This document shows positions 46,401 to 57,776 of a DNA stretch of 64,000 nucleotides, piece by piece. The position numbers and the translations under genes were made by a program. How positions within the stretch are numbered: the stretch's first letter is position 1; each line of letters starts with the position of its first letter. This DNA is from Hordeum vulgare subsp. vulgare. Lineage: Eukaryota > Streptophyta > Magnoliopsida > Poales > Poaceae. Location: NCBI RefSeq assembly GCF_904849725.1, contig NC_058519.1:359755974-359819973 (forward strand), given 5' to 3'. The notes beneath the pieces are model-generated. The model was not told the DNA's origin and did no database searches. It saw nothing but the letters and a program-made list of their open reading frames with translations.

Positions 46401-48150
46401 ATGAGTGCCTCCACTCATCTTTAATCAAAGATTCTCTACACACTCCTTACAGGATCATAAATTCCTCCATTTCTACCGTTCAAAAATCTCGAGTGATACA
46501 AATCCCTTTGAACAAAATTTAGGAATTTTTCTTATGACCAGAGATGTCCAAGAAAAATAAAACTCCTATTTGTAGAGCACTTTGTTTTTCTGCTTATTGT
46601 GTGGCTTATCGTGTTTGTTCCAACGATATTTGACGAAGTAGACGAGCTGCTTGGAGTTGGACGAGAAGCATGAGAAGATCGCGAAGACTTTGCCGAACCA
46701 GGCAAGCAACCCTTTAACCATGCATGAGAAACTACTTTTTTGCATGTCAAATAGCACTTCGTTCCGAAGCATTGAATCATGTTGAATCGGTGACCACCTT
46801 AGTGGGTTGTCTCCGGTAACTCCTTGTTGATACTTGCACTTAGGAATGACCCTACCTTCCTATGAGGGTTGTGCGAGTGGGAAGTAGTTAGGTTGCTCGT
46901 AGTGTTATGCATGGCATCGGGTACATGCATGGAGATGGTAAAAATAGGTGATTTCAAATGTTTTCCAAAAAACCCCATCGGTTGCCACTAATGCCCGAGG
47001 GTGATGTGTTGAGCTAGGTATACATTGGATGAGAGAGTGGTATACCGAGGCTAGCTATGTGAGTGGTTTCTAAAAGCCGGATTAGATTTAAGATTTATCG
47101 ACCGTCCCAACCTAACATGTACGACCACAATACCCCTTATGTGACGGGGCTTTGCTGATTACTCTGGTCGATGTTAGTAGAGAACCCGCATTACTAGTGG
47201 TGGGAGTGGCGTGGTCACTCTCGAGACAGGGTCGTGCCAAGGAAGGGCGACCATGGGCTATTTTTACAAACACAGGACACACCATTGTGTGACCTCGTGC
47301 ATGATACATGTGATGTACATCATGAGGGATTGTCACCAACGAGTGGACTCTTTGCTAGTATCGTCACGGGAAAGGTGATGTTCGGGTACTTACCTCGGGT
47401 ATGAGAAATGTCGCGAGTCGTGTGCTGACATGGAAGTTTCCCAAATCTTGTGGGAAAAGTGTGCAACCTCTCCAGAGTGTAAAACTATTTGAATAGACGT
47501 GTCCACGATCAAGGACAGTTGGGTGGTGCTGCTTAAACTACGTCCAGGAGTTTTCATATAAACCAAGTGTGTGGGGGGGGGGGTATGGTCGTAATATGAA
47601 TGATAAGCTAAGTCAAAAGACTTGTCATGATGGGTAAACTTGGGTTGTTCGGCCCTCTTTGGATATCGTTTAACTGTTGATGCATGCTCTTACAAGCTGA
47701 TTGATCATGACATTGCACTCGAATTAGCTTTCTGCAAATTACCTACTTAGTGCTATATCATGCATTCTTATTGTCTCGTTCCAAGCATGGGTTGCTTGCG
47801 AGTACATTCAAAGTACTCATTGGCTTGCCACTGATTATTTCATTGACGAGGTAAGAGATGGCAAGAGATGGTGAAGAACACCTTGGTGACGTTCCCGCAA
47901 GCTAGGTTGCTTCCCAGTCAGAATCCCTATAGGGTTAAGGCAGATGGCATGGGTTCTCACTATCTTGGAAGATTTCCGTTGCAATGTATATGAAGACTTG
48001 ACCATAAGGGCCATATCCGAGCTAAACGGTACATAATGGATGTAGGACTCTTGTTATTTGGATTTTTTGTGTTCAGTGAGCATTAATCTATGAGATCACA
48101 ATACATGTGCATTCGGTGATCACGACTTACAAGTCGGGGTCCCCAGAGGG
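43436..48150 (+). repeat. Gypsy B 5' LTR (about 4.7 kb)
   Basis: Begins TGTCACACCCTG at 43436 inside the copia LTR and runs to a primer-binding site at 48152. The first 1.7 kb is AT-rich, 45170-45990 is GC-rich and promoter-like, and the remainder carries sequence typical of long Triticeae gypsy LTRs, with a G-run near 47573-47582. Many short frames are present but none looks like a gene. The exact 3' end (CA) is degraded. Confidence 0.65.
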
Positions 48151-48151
48151 T

Positions 48152-48164
48152 TGGTATTATAGCC
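48152..48164 (+). other. Gypsy B primer-binding site (mutated)
   Basis: TGGTATTATAGCC, two changes from TGGTATCAGAGCC, followed by CCTGACTGTAGGA, which matches the sequence after the gypsy A primer site. Confidence 0.65.
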
Positions 48165-49960
48165 ATCCTGACTGTAGGAAGCCCATAGTTAGCACAGACT
48201 CTAGTTAAGCCAAAATTGTTTTCCAGACTCTTCAAAATCACTTGCAAAGCCTAAATATTTCTCACCTCTCCTAAATCTTCAAAGGAAGCAAATGTTTTTG
48301 CCTTAGCACTTCTACCCTTGTTCCTTTTACTCTCAACATCTGTTTTATTAACTTGCAAACGGTCGCTAGCACACTTAAGCCCCTAACCACTGGGTTCCTT
48401 GGAATCCTAGTGGGTAACTCGAAAGGAAACAACCTTACCAAATGGTCACCCACATGCTTGGAAGAAAAGGTTGGCAACGCTATGATCGGATGACACCAAC
48501 AGAAGCTACCTTCTTGAGGAATGAGGACGTCGAGACCCAGAAGATGGTGACACCCTTGACACTGTCCCAGAATGATGCAACCTTGGCCTACGATAACCAG
48601 GGCATAAGATATGCAAGATCATGATGTGCATCGCTAATAGAGCGACTCTATCCTTGCCGTTGTTGTGTCGACAACCGTCGGTTGAGGGGAACCTCGCCAT
48701 TTGGTCCGTCTCACCATAGTGAGCAGGAAGACGGTTCTCTTCATCCCCCGCTCTTGGTGTCGATAATGTCATCAACATAACTAACACGTTAGAACTCTAT
48801 CATGCCTTGTCCATTTAATTGCACAAAGGATCGTCCACTTGGAACTCTTGACGCCTTGGAAGACAAGAAGATATTGACAGGATTACGAAGCCAACTGAAG
48901 ACCCTGTCAACGACAGCCATGAGGAACCACCTTCGTCGGCAGCTCACCACATGAGGAGTCATCAAGGGCTATTTCCAACTAAACCCGAGTCGTTTTGACA
49001 AACAACAACAAGAGACATAGCAACACCTTAAGAAGACCGAGAAGACTGAGCAGACTCCTCTCCGAGACACGAAGTTAGCATGACTATTGAATCCGAGAAC
49101 CCCTAGGGTAGGATGAGTCATGTATCCCATATGCAAAGTCGACTGGTTCTAGTGGAACCATGTTGTGTATTGCTTGTTTTTGCTTGTTTGAGCCTTGATA
49201 TAAGTCACACTTTTACCCCAAGAAACAATTGCGCGACTATATCTTGACGTTTGTGTTTGGCCTTTCGGCACCTTTTTGATTCCATTTGCACTATACCACC
49301 CCCCTTAGGCACTCCCATATATGCTACTTTTCTCTCTCCCTCACAATCCTCGACAAACAAAGACCGGTAGGACAAGAAGCACCAAGGATCCACCTCGACA
49401 GATAACTAGCACTAAAGGTTGTGACTAGAACGTGCTCGACCACACACAACCCCATAGCTTTGTGCTTCTCCCTCAAGATTGGAAACCCTCCCTAGACCAA
49501 CCTAAACCTCACAATCTTCCCCAGCTCAAATTTCTCATCACGTGTTCAATACATGGATTTTCCGGAGCACTTGTTGAGCTCCGATAACCCATGCTTAGCA
49601 TTGAGTTCATTATGGAACAAGTGATCACGGTAAACGAGTAACCTTCATTTTTAAGCTAGCACCAGAACATTGATGCCATAGGAAGGATCATTCTAAGGAT
49701 ACATGATTTGTAAACAATGATTTGATGTGACTATAGAAGGTGTCTTGAGGATGTAGCTAACCCCTTTGGTGGATTACGGGGACTTTCATGGTGATAAGTG
49801 ACTTGGTGGAACAAGTTGATAAAGTAGCATAGCCTACATATTCGTGGAGTAAGTTTGGATTCAGTAGGAAAATTATGATTACGAGCTAAACTCTTAGTGG
49901 TATAATAAATTGACTTTGTCAAGTACCAGTCATGGATTAATGATGACTTGGAGTAGCAGG
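48165..49960 (+). other. Gypsy B 5' internal leader, truncated; no gene seen
   Basis: Sequence following the primer-binding site. I find no gag or accessory-ORF homology in either strand, only short frames. It may include older unidentified repeats. It ends where LINE reverse-transcriptase homology starts. Confidence 0.4.
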
Positions 49961-49964
49961 TAAG

Positions 49965-52090
49965 AGTTCTTGTTGGGCATGAGATTTGGATTCAATAGGT
50001 CTCGAACTGATTTTTCTAAAGTGTGCTCGACGCGCCTAACTCATGTGGGTGAGCGTCTTTCTCACCCCCTCCAACCGGCATTCCTACAGGGCCGACATAT
50101 CAATGATGGGATCCTGACCCTTCTTGAGATTGTCCACGAGGTGGCGTTGCAGGGCCATAAGGGTGTATTTCTCAAGTTGGACTTCCAAAAGGCATATGAT
50201 CGTCTTAATTGGTCTTTCTTGTGGTTAGTGCTCCAGTGTCAGGGCTTTGACGAAAGATGGTGCTCATGGATCATGTAGTTGGTCCCCTCTGATTATACGA
50301 TGTTAAATATTAATTGCAAGGTGGGATCGTTCTTTAGGTCTTCTCGGGGAGTGAAGCAAGGGGATCCTATCTCCCCTCTTCTCTTCAACCTCGCCGTCGA
50401 TTCCTTGGCTGGCATCCTCGGCAAAGCCAGGATGGTCGATCACCTTAGAGGGGTAGTGGGACACTTGATCCCTGGGGGAGGTGTCACCCACCTATAGTAT
50501 GTAGATGACTCCATGATTATGGCGGAAGGGTCGGAACATGACATCTTTTATCTTAAGTTCCTCCTCTTATGCTTTGAGGCCATGTAGGTACTTAAGATCA
50601 ACTTTGATAAGAGTAAGGTCATTGTTCGAGGATACTCTGCGGTCGAGCGGTAGCAGATCGCGGACAACCTAAACTACAGGCTGGCGACCTTCCCCATTGC
50701 ATACTTAGGGATGCTGATGTGAGACTCAAGGACTCTGATGAGTGCATTTGACCCGCTGGTGGGGCGAGTCGCATCTCAGGCCAAGCCTTGTTGTGGGCGC
50801 TTCACTTATAAGGGGAGTAAATTGGTCCTTATTAGTTCTAACCTAACTAGCCTCCCCATGTATATGATGGGGATCTATATCCTACCGGAGGGTGTCCAAA
50901 GCTAGTTGATAAGAATAGCGTTAGGTTCTTCTCACATGCGGCAAACGGCCGCGATAAGTATCATATGGTCAAGTGGGTGGACATCTGTATGCCCAACGAT
51001 CGGGGTGGATTAGGTATTATAGCCTTGTGCCGCACGAACGTCGCCCTCATGGTGTGATGGGTGTGGATGATCTTGCGGGGTGAGGAGGGCTTGTGGCTGT
51101 AACTCCTTCATGCAAAATACGTAAAGGATGAGCCTCTCCTCTCATGTTCGCGCTCAGGGGGTTCCCGGTTTTTTAGATCCATCCAACGGGTTAAGGAGGA
51201 TATTCAGTTGGGGGTATCCTTCATCATAGGAAATGGAGAAGGAACTCAATTCTGGTTGGAACCGTGTGTAAATGGCGATCCTCTCTAAGTGAGTTTCCCT
51301 AGTATGTTCACTATCTGCACGGATCCGATGCTATTGGTTTATGTGGCCTTCCATTATGGGCAATGGAATATCTTTGTTTCATCACACATTTGGGCACAAG
51401 GAAACTATGGAGTGGGCAGCCCTCCCGTTGGTGCTGCCAGATTATCCGGGCACCGTATCCTAGAGACTCACACCTTCATCTGAGTTTTCGGTGAGCTCGG
51501 CATATCGGGCACTATGTTGCTTGCCCACAATTCCTTCGATTTCTCCTGTGTGGAAGGCTCTATTGCCCTTGAAGATTAAGATTTTTTGTGTGGCAACTAT
51601 TACGAGACCGCCTACCTTCGGAAACCGAGGTGCTTAAGTGGCAAGGCCCCGGTAATGGCATCCTCCCCCCCCCCCCTATGTGCGGTCCCGAAAACCAGAC
51701 CCATATCATTTTCTTGTGCACGACGGCACGAGCCCTCCAGACTTCCTTACGCGAGGCATTGGGGCCTGACAGAGAGGCCCTAGACCTTGCGGAGTTCCTC
51801 TAGACGAGAGCTACCCAAGCTAGGCGATATCGTAGTTTAATCTAGTTATTCTTTGCGACGATGTCGCAGACGCTATGAACTACGTAATAAGATGGTGATT
51901 GAGCGGGTCTTTTCGTGACAGGCTTTTGACTCGTTCTTTAAATTCTTGTATTTCTGCAGCACTAGCTCCCACTCGGTAGACAGCGCGGCCGAGACACAGG
52001 ATCACGGTCATGCTCGTTGCCCTTATATTGGTACGGCGCGTCCCTTATCTTGTACATAGTGCCGCACTGTGGCCGTCACTCGGGGGCATT
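49965..52090 (+). pseudogene. L1-type LINE ORF2 remnant (RT and zf-RVT)
   Basis: Non-LTR retrotransposon ORF2, 5'-truncated inside the reverse transcriptase. It can be read as RLTHVGERLSHPLQPAFLQG, RHINDGILTLLEIVHEV, GVFLKLDFQKAYDRLNW, SSRGVKQGDPISPLLFNLAV and then the catalytic YVDD (near 50498), followed by LPMYMMGIYILPEG. The C-terminal zf-RVT-like region (LPLKIKIFCVA..., then MCGPENQTHIIFLCTTARAL) is at 51565-51760. At least ten stops or frameshifts are present. The endonuclease domain is absent. No clear poly(A) tail or target duplication was found, so the right end is approximate. Confidence 0.88.
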
Positions 52091-52109
52091 TTTCATATTT
52101 TCCATTTAC

Positions 52110-52890
52110 TTTTTTTAGGAGTGACTGTGTTGTTGCCACAGCCGTCATATTAACTTTGACTTTAGATGATGGTTATATGGATGGTTGTTTTATTTATAAA
52201 ACGGTACGAAAGCGAATGATATTATGAGAGTGAAGCGGATGAAGATACGTGCATGCATGTAAAGCTAGGCAGGGCCTCGTACCACATGCATGCATGCATG
52301 ATGAGAGCTAGCGGTCTGCAGCTAGGCAAGGTACCAATCGAGTGCATGCATGCCCGGGCCATGCACACCGTCGATTCAGAGCTCCGTCGGCTGCCGTGCA
52401 AGGACACGTTTATGTGCTATGCCATGCATGCATCTCGAGTCAGACGACGACGAGTCCACTACTTCCACCGGCCACCCTCGTTGCTAGTCTAGCTAGTTAG
52501 ACAAGGCCAGAAGTATCTTCGCAAAAAAAAAAAAAAAAAAAAAAAAGACAAGGCCAGAAGTAGAATGGAGACCACACAGTAATATGCATGCGTCGTGTTG
52601 TGAATTAATCACTAGACTGGCACGACCTCCTTCTATCGATCGAACGAGTCTCCTCCCTTGTCTACTCTTGCACTGATCCTGCAGACGGTCCCTACGTACG
52701 CGTGCGGCCGGCCCCCCTCCCTCGCCCGGGGCTCCACAAGATGACCTCATCTTGCACCAGAGGCAGCACACAGCACACGTCCGAGCCCCTACTACCACCT
52801 GCACTGTGTCGCCGTCCCCGGCCGGCCGTCGAGTATGCTTTATCATCCTCTGTTCGTCTCAGCCACCATCAATAACTCCGGTTGGTGTAC
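52110..52890 (+). promoter_or_regulatory. ALOG upstream region with clustered RY (CATGCATG) motifs
   Basis: Sequence between the LINE and the TATA box. CATGCA-type RY motifs occur at 52251-52260, 52285-52300 (a 16-bp alternating CATG run), 52342-52353 and 52423-52433. RY elements bind B3-domain regulators in plants. Whether they act here is unknown. Confidence 0.45.
52499..52562. mobile_element. Minimal retroposition footprint (17-bp TSD and poly-A)
   Basis: A 17-bp direct repeat, AGACAAGGCCAGAAGTA, at 52499-52515 and 52546-52562 flanks TCTTCGC plus 23-24 A residues. This is the structure of an extremely 5'-truncated poly(A) retroposon (LINE-mediated insertion) with its target-site duplication. 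Confidence 0.85.
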
Positions 52891-52894
52891 ACTC

Positions 52895-52902
52895 TATATA
52901 TA
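52895..52902 (+). promoter_or_regulatory. TATA box of the ALOG gene
   Basis: TATATATA, about 150 bp before the ATG. Transcription would start near 52925-52935, leaving a 5' UTR of about 120 nt that includes a T-tract (about 53013-53027) followed by GAGAGAGA just before the coding start. Confidence 0.65.
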
Positions 52903-53050
52903 CACGTTATTCGATTAATCGACCTTTCTCATCTCAAGTCTCATCAGTCGGTGCAGTGGAGTACTGGTACTCTACTGTCTACTCATCTATCTCTTCTGGA
53001 CCTCTTTTGTGGTTTTTTTTTTTTTTTGAGAGAGAACCTCTCGTGTGGTT

Positions 53051-53833
53051 ATGTCAGCAGCCGGCGGGGGTCCTGGCGCCTCGCCGGCGGCGGCGGCGGC
53101 GAAGAGGCCGAGCAGGTACGAATCGCAGAAACGGCGTGACTGGCAGACGTTCGTGCAGTACCTGGCGGCGCACCGTCCACCGCTCGTGCTGCGCCGGTGC
53201 AGCGGCGCCCACGTACTCGAGTTCCTCCGCTATCTCGACCGCTTCGGGAAGACCCGCGTCCACGCTCCGCCCTGCCCGGCCTACGGCGTACGCGCGATAA
53301 CGGCGACGGCGCCGTGCCAGTGCCCACTCCGCCAGGCGTGGGGCAGCCTCGACGCGCTCGTCGGCCGCCTACGCGCCGCCTTTGAAGAGCGCCACAGCCG
53401 CAGCGGCAGCGTGCCGCCACAGCAGCAGCACGATGCCAGTTGCAACCCCTTCGCTGCGCGCGCCGTGAGGCTATACCTGCGTGACGTCCGCGATGCGCAG
53501 TCTAGGGCGCGCGGCATCTCCTACCACAAGAAGAAGAAGAAGAAGCGCAAGCTTGACGCTGGAAGTTGCACGACGGAGGCCTCGTCGACCTTCAAGAACG
53601 GCGGCGGCGCGGACGCGAACTCGGACGGCGAACGCGGGCACACGACTACCATGACAACGATGGCTAACGTGGCGCCGGTGCCGCAAGCACCGCCACCTCT
53701 GCCACCTCTGCCGTCATGCCTGGCCGGGATACCGTTGGAATGCTACGACACGGGAAACGTCGTTGGGGGATCTACTGGCGCCAGCTGCTACGGCGGCATA
53801 TACTTGCCGTTGCTCTTCAACACATTTAATTAA
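53051..53833 (+). CDS. ALOG domain protein (LSH / G1-like transcription factor)
   Basis: An intact, intronless 260-residue gene, the only convincing host gene here. The start is the ATG at 53051 ([12 protein letters not shown]); a GTG six bases upstream is not a plausible plant start. The ALOG domain (residues about 21-158) begins [18 protein letters not shown] and includes [19 protein letters not shown], the zinc-ribbon insert with ligands H71, C75, C89 and C91, [18 protein letters not shown] and [20 protein letters not shown] nuclear-localisation run of Lys/Arg follows (160-167). The C-terminus (about 209-221) is proline-rich. In rice and Arabidopsis, ALOG proteins (G1, TAWAWA1, LSHs) are nuclear regulators of organ boundaries, inflorescence meristems and lemma identity, and they bind DNA through this domain. 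I cannot say which paralogue this is. It sits alone among transposons. Confidence 0.96.
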   Translation: MSAAGGGPGASPAAAAAKRPSRYESQKRRDWQTFVQYLAAHRPPLVLRRCSGAHVLEFLRYLDRFGKTRVHAPPCPAYGVRAITATAPCQCPLRQAWGSLDALVGRLRAAFEERHSRSGSVPPQQQHDASCNPFAARAVRLYLRDVRDAQSRARGISYHKKKKKKRKLDAGSCTTEASSTFKNGGGADANSDGERGHTTTMTTMANVAPVPQAPPPLPPLPSCLAGIPLECYDTGNVVGGSTGASCYGGIYLPLLFNTFN

Positions 53834-53937
53834 CGTCTTCGTAGGCTCATAGCTTAGCCTCACTGCCTCGTAGTGCCAGTAATATCCGATTATAATCAAC
53901 TTCGAGTGCGTCGTAACGTTCGCTTTGCTTAATTTTT

Positions 53938-54274
53938 AGTTGTTCCCATCATTCAAGTCCTCGTGAAAATGAGATAGCTTCCAACAAACGATTTCTGCAT
54001 GCGCCTAGCAATTGTTTGCAAATCGTATATCCTTCTATTTCGAAATTAGTTTTGCTAGGTCGCGTGAGACTTGGTTGTGTCTCAGTTAATACTATATTTG
54101 TTTCATTTTGTATGAAGATTTATACGATTTTCAGTTGTTCCCATCATTCAAGTCCTCGTGAAAATGAGATAGCTTCCAACAAACGATTTCTGCATGCGCC
54201 TAGCAATTGTTTGCAAATCGTATATCCTTCTATTTCGAAAATAGTTTTCGCTAGGTCGCCTGAGACTTGGTTAT
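53938..54274. repeat. 195-bp tandem duplication downstream of ALOG
   Basis: The block starting AGTTGTTCCCATCATTCAAG occurs at 53938 and again at 54133, nearly identical for over 130 bp. It begins about 105 bp after the ALOG stop, so the first copy may include 3' UTR or terminator sequence. Confidence 0.92.
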
Positions 54275-54639
54275 ATAATTCAATTTTTATAATCTATTTT
54301 GTCTTCAAACAGAACAGATTATAGTGTAGATTATAAAAACTAGATGGACAGATTATTAAAAACTCATAATCTGCTCTACCCCAGCTAAAGTCAGATTATG
54401 GATTGCTAATGACCTATTATCCTTGTAAAGTTGAAAATAATTACAATCCTACCACCGCCACTCTCCTTTTTTTTTAAAAGAACAGAGTACAGACATGTCA
54501 TTATGCAATGTAAAACCTGAATTACAGTTTATATAATCTCACCTCCAAACATATCCATCTAGATTTTTTTATAAACCAGATTATATAATCTATTTTTATA
54601 ATCCAGATTATCATAATCTATAATGGTCCAAACAGGACC
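54275..54639. mobile_element. MITE-like insertion (365 bp) with TAT duplication
   Basis: Between GACTTGGTTAT and TATGTCTCAG lie 365 bp absent from the paralogous sites at about 54067-54080 and 55000-55010. The latter reads GACTTGG/GAAACTTGG directly joined to TTATGTCTCA. The flanks give a 3-bp TAT duplication. The insert is AT-rich with many AATCTATTTTATAATC inverted words and contains TTCAAACAGAAC and GGTCCAAACAGGACC near its ends. The termini are not a clean inverted repeat, so the superfamily is uncertain. Confidence 0.65.
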
Positions 54640-55353
54640 TATGTCTCAGTTGATACAATATTTATTTCATTCTGTATGAAGATTTATACGTTTTTCTCTT
54701 TTTATTTTTTTTTCTTATATACGATGTCACTTTCATGAGCATGCTATGGTCGAGAGCTCCGACGGAATGCAAATACGGCCAACCATTGGTTCTCGACGCT
54801 TTCTCTATTTCTCGACATCAAACTTTTGCAAAAGATGCAACAACACGAGGTGATCGACTTTGTTGTTAAAATATATCACTCCATGCAAAAATAATGAAAA
54901 AGGGGATGGACCGTTTTGTGCGACCTGCGCGGGATGATTTTCACTTCGATCTGAAACACTGCATATACGTTACCCACAAAAAATCACAATTCCTGAAACT
55001 TGGTTATGTCTCAACTGATACTATATTTATTTGATCTTCTATAAAGATTTATATGATTTCTTTTTCATTTTATCTTTTTCTTATATACGATGTCACGAGC
55101 ATGCTATGGCCGAGAGCTCGGTGGAATGCAAATACGGCTAACCGTTGGTTCTTGACGCTTTCTCGTCTTGTCGACCTTAAATTTTTACACAAGATGCAAC
55201 AACACGAGGTGATCGATATTGTTGTCAGCATATACAACTGCACGCAAAAGTAATGAAAAAAGGGATGGATTGTTTTGTGAGACCTGCGCGGGATGGTTTT
55301 CGCCTTGATCTGAAACACTACATATACATTGCCCACAAAAAATCATAGAGTCT
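54640..55353. repeat. 365-bp tandem duplication (2 copies, diverged)
   Basis: The unit starting TATGTCTCAGTTGATAC at 54640 recurs at 55005, with shared landmarks CTTATATACGATGTCAC, GATGCAACAACACGAGGTGA and GACCTGCGCGGGATG. The start of the unit also matches the end of the 195-bp repeat, so all four blocks come from one progenitor. No gene is seen. Confidence 0.9.
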
Positions 55354-55869
55354 GACTATATCACATCTAAATTATGATATCAGCAAAAGCTTTTATTTAC
55401 TTTATTTTCATTTCATTTTCTTATTTGTCTTTTTCATTCTGGAAAAAAATCACATAAAAGGTTTTGAACTCGTGATGGCACACTAGTCTGCGCAAGCTCC
55501 TACCACTACAACCAACAGATATCACTGATATTTAGGAAGAGAGGACGTATAAGAGCACATAATAGCGTCGAGTTTAGAAGACGGTCTTGCAATTTATTGA
55601 AACCTTTTTGAAAATTATGAATAATTTTATAATTTCGAATAATTTATAGAACACAACCCATTTTTAAAATTTGAACAGTCTTCGTAGAATGTGAATAAAC
55701 TTTGTAGTTTCAAACATTTTTTAAAGAAAAAATTTGGTATTCCGAACATGTCGATGCTACGACAACCGGCAGGAGCCATAGGGTTGTTTTTAAACTAACG
55801 TTTGTGCTTGCAGATGCGTTTATTACATTGCTAGGTTGTAGCTTTAGTACTGATAGCATAGATAGCACG
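55354..55869. other. Unassigned AT-rich intergenic sequence
   Basis: AT-rich, with no gene recognised. 55459-55510 (TTTTGAACTCGTGATGGC, then CTACCACTACAACCA) resembles phrases seen in other plant repeats, but I cannot classify it. Confidence 0.4.
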
Positions 55870-57776
55870 ACAACCTCGATGGCGGCACAATGATGAAGAT
55901 CATGATGATGGATATCAGGGTGTGGTGCCGGTGACGATGAGGATCATGCCGGTGCTTTGGTGATGGAGATCAAGAAGCACAAGATCATGGCCATATCATG
56001 TCACTTAAGAATTACATGTGATGTTAATTCTTTTACGCACCTCATTTTGCTTAGAACGACGGTAGAATTATAAGGTGATCCCTCACTAAAATTTTAAGAT
56101 AAAATTGTGTTCTCCCGGACTGTGCACCATTGCGCCAGTTCGTCGTTTTGAGACACCACGTGATGATCGGGTGTGATAGACTCAACGTTCACATACAACT
56201 GATGCAAAACAGTTGCACACGCCGAACACTCGGGTTAAACTTGACAAGCCTAGCATATACAGACATGGCCTCGGAACACAAGAGACCGAAAGGTCGAGCA
56301 TGAGTCATATAGTAGATATGATCAACATGGAGATGTTCACCACTGAAACTATACTCAACTCACGTGATGATCAGACTTGAGTTAGTGAATTTGGATCATG
56401 CAACACTCGAATAACTAGAGGGATGTCTATTTGAGTGGGAGTTTATAAGTAATATGATTAGCTAAACTCAATTTTCTTGAACATAGTCTAAGTAATCTTT
56501 ACAAAAAATTTATGTTGTTGATCAATGGCCCGCACAGTAGCAACCCTGAATTTCAATACGTTTCTAGAGAAAGCTAAGCTGAAAGATGATGATAGCAACT
56601 TTGTAGACTGGGCTCGAAATCTAAGGCTTATCCTTCAAGCTGGGCAAAAGAATTATGTCATTGATGTAGCACTAGGAGATGAACCACCCGCTACGGTTGA
56701 ACAAGATGTTTTGAACGTTTGGCAAGCTCGTAAGGATGACTACTCATTAGTTCAATGTGCAGTTTTGTATGGCTTAGAACCGGGACTTCAACGACGCTTT
56801 GAACGTCATGGAGCATATGAGATGTTCTAGGAGTTGAAGTTTATCTTTGAGAATAATTCCCGGATCGAGAGGTATGAGACCTCCGATAAATTCTATGCTT
56901 GTAAGATGGAGGAGAATTCGTCTGTCACTGAACATGTGCTCAAAATGTCTGGATACTCAAACCGTCTAGCTGAGCTGGGATCGATCTCTCGCAAGAAGCC
57001 ATCACTGACAAAATTCTTCAATCACTGCCGCCTAGCTACAAGAGCTTTGTGTTGAACTATAACATGCAAGGGATGAATAAGTCACCCGGCGAGTTATTTG
57101 CGATGCTGAAAGTCGCTGAGTCAGAAATCCTAAAAGAACAAGAAGTGTTGATGGTCAATAAGACCACTAGTTTCAAGAAGAACGGCAAAGTCAAGAAGGG
57201 TAACTCCAAGAAGAGTGGCAAAATTGTTGCCCCTTCGACGAAGAAACCCAAGGTTGGGCCTAAGCCGGAAACTGAGTGCTATTATTGCAAAGGGACTGGT
57301 TACTGGAAGCGCAACTGCCCCAAGTATCTGGCCGATAAAAAGGCGGCCAATGCCAAACAAGGTATATATGATATACATGTTATTGATGTGTACCTAACCA
57401 ACTCTCGTAGTAGTTTCTAGGTATTTGATACCGGTTCTGTTGCTCACATTTGCAACTCGAAGCAGGAACTGTGGAATAAGCGAAGGCTGGAGAAGGATGA
57501 AGTGACGATGCGCGTGGGAAATGGTTCCAAAGTTGATGTGATTGCCGTCGGCACGGTCTCATTTCAGTTACCATCGGGATTAGTTATGAACTTAAATAAT
57601 TTTTATTTAGTGCCTGTGTTAAGCATGAACATTATATCTGGATCTTGTTTATTGTGAGAAGGTTACTCCATTAAGTGTGAGAATAATGGTTGTTCTATTT
57701 ATATGAGTAATATCTTTTATGGCCATGCACCCAATTTGAGGGGATTGTTCATATTAAATCTCGATTGTGATGATAC
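55870..57776 (+). mobile_element. Copia element fragment: leader, gag and start of protease
   Basis: A plus-strand copia fragment. The leader (55870-56524) precedes gag, which begins at the ATG at 56525. The fragment is cut at 57777 by CACTA 2. No LTR or primer-binding site was identified to its left. Confidence 0.75.
56525..57776 (+). pseudogene. Copia gag-protease remnant
   Basis: Starts MARTVATLNFNTFLEKAKLK and continues DDDSNFVDWARNLRLIL, the copia capsid N-terminus. An in-frame TAG follows MF at 56828. Gag continues (KFYACKMEENSSVTEHVLKM) with a frameshift near 56990, resumes FVLNYNMQGMNKSPGELFAM, and has a CCHC-like knuckle CYYCKGTGYWKRNCP in which the expected His is Tyr (TGYWKRNC). 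A TAG at 57418 precedes the protease active site VFDTGSVAHICNS. It ends at NLRGLFILNLDCDD as CACTA 2 begins. Confidence 0.85.

Noticed and set aside
53045..53050. Alternative upstream start (GTG) for the ALOG gene
   Set aside because: GTG is not a normal plant start; the ATG at 53051 is the first AUG of the ALOG frame.
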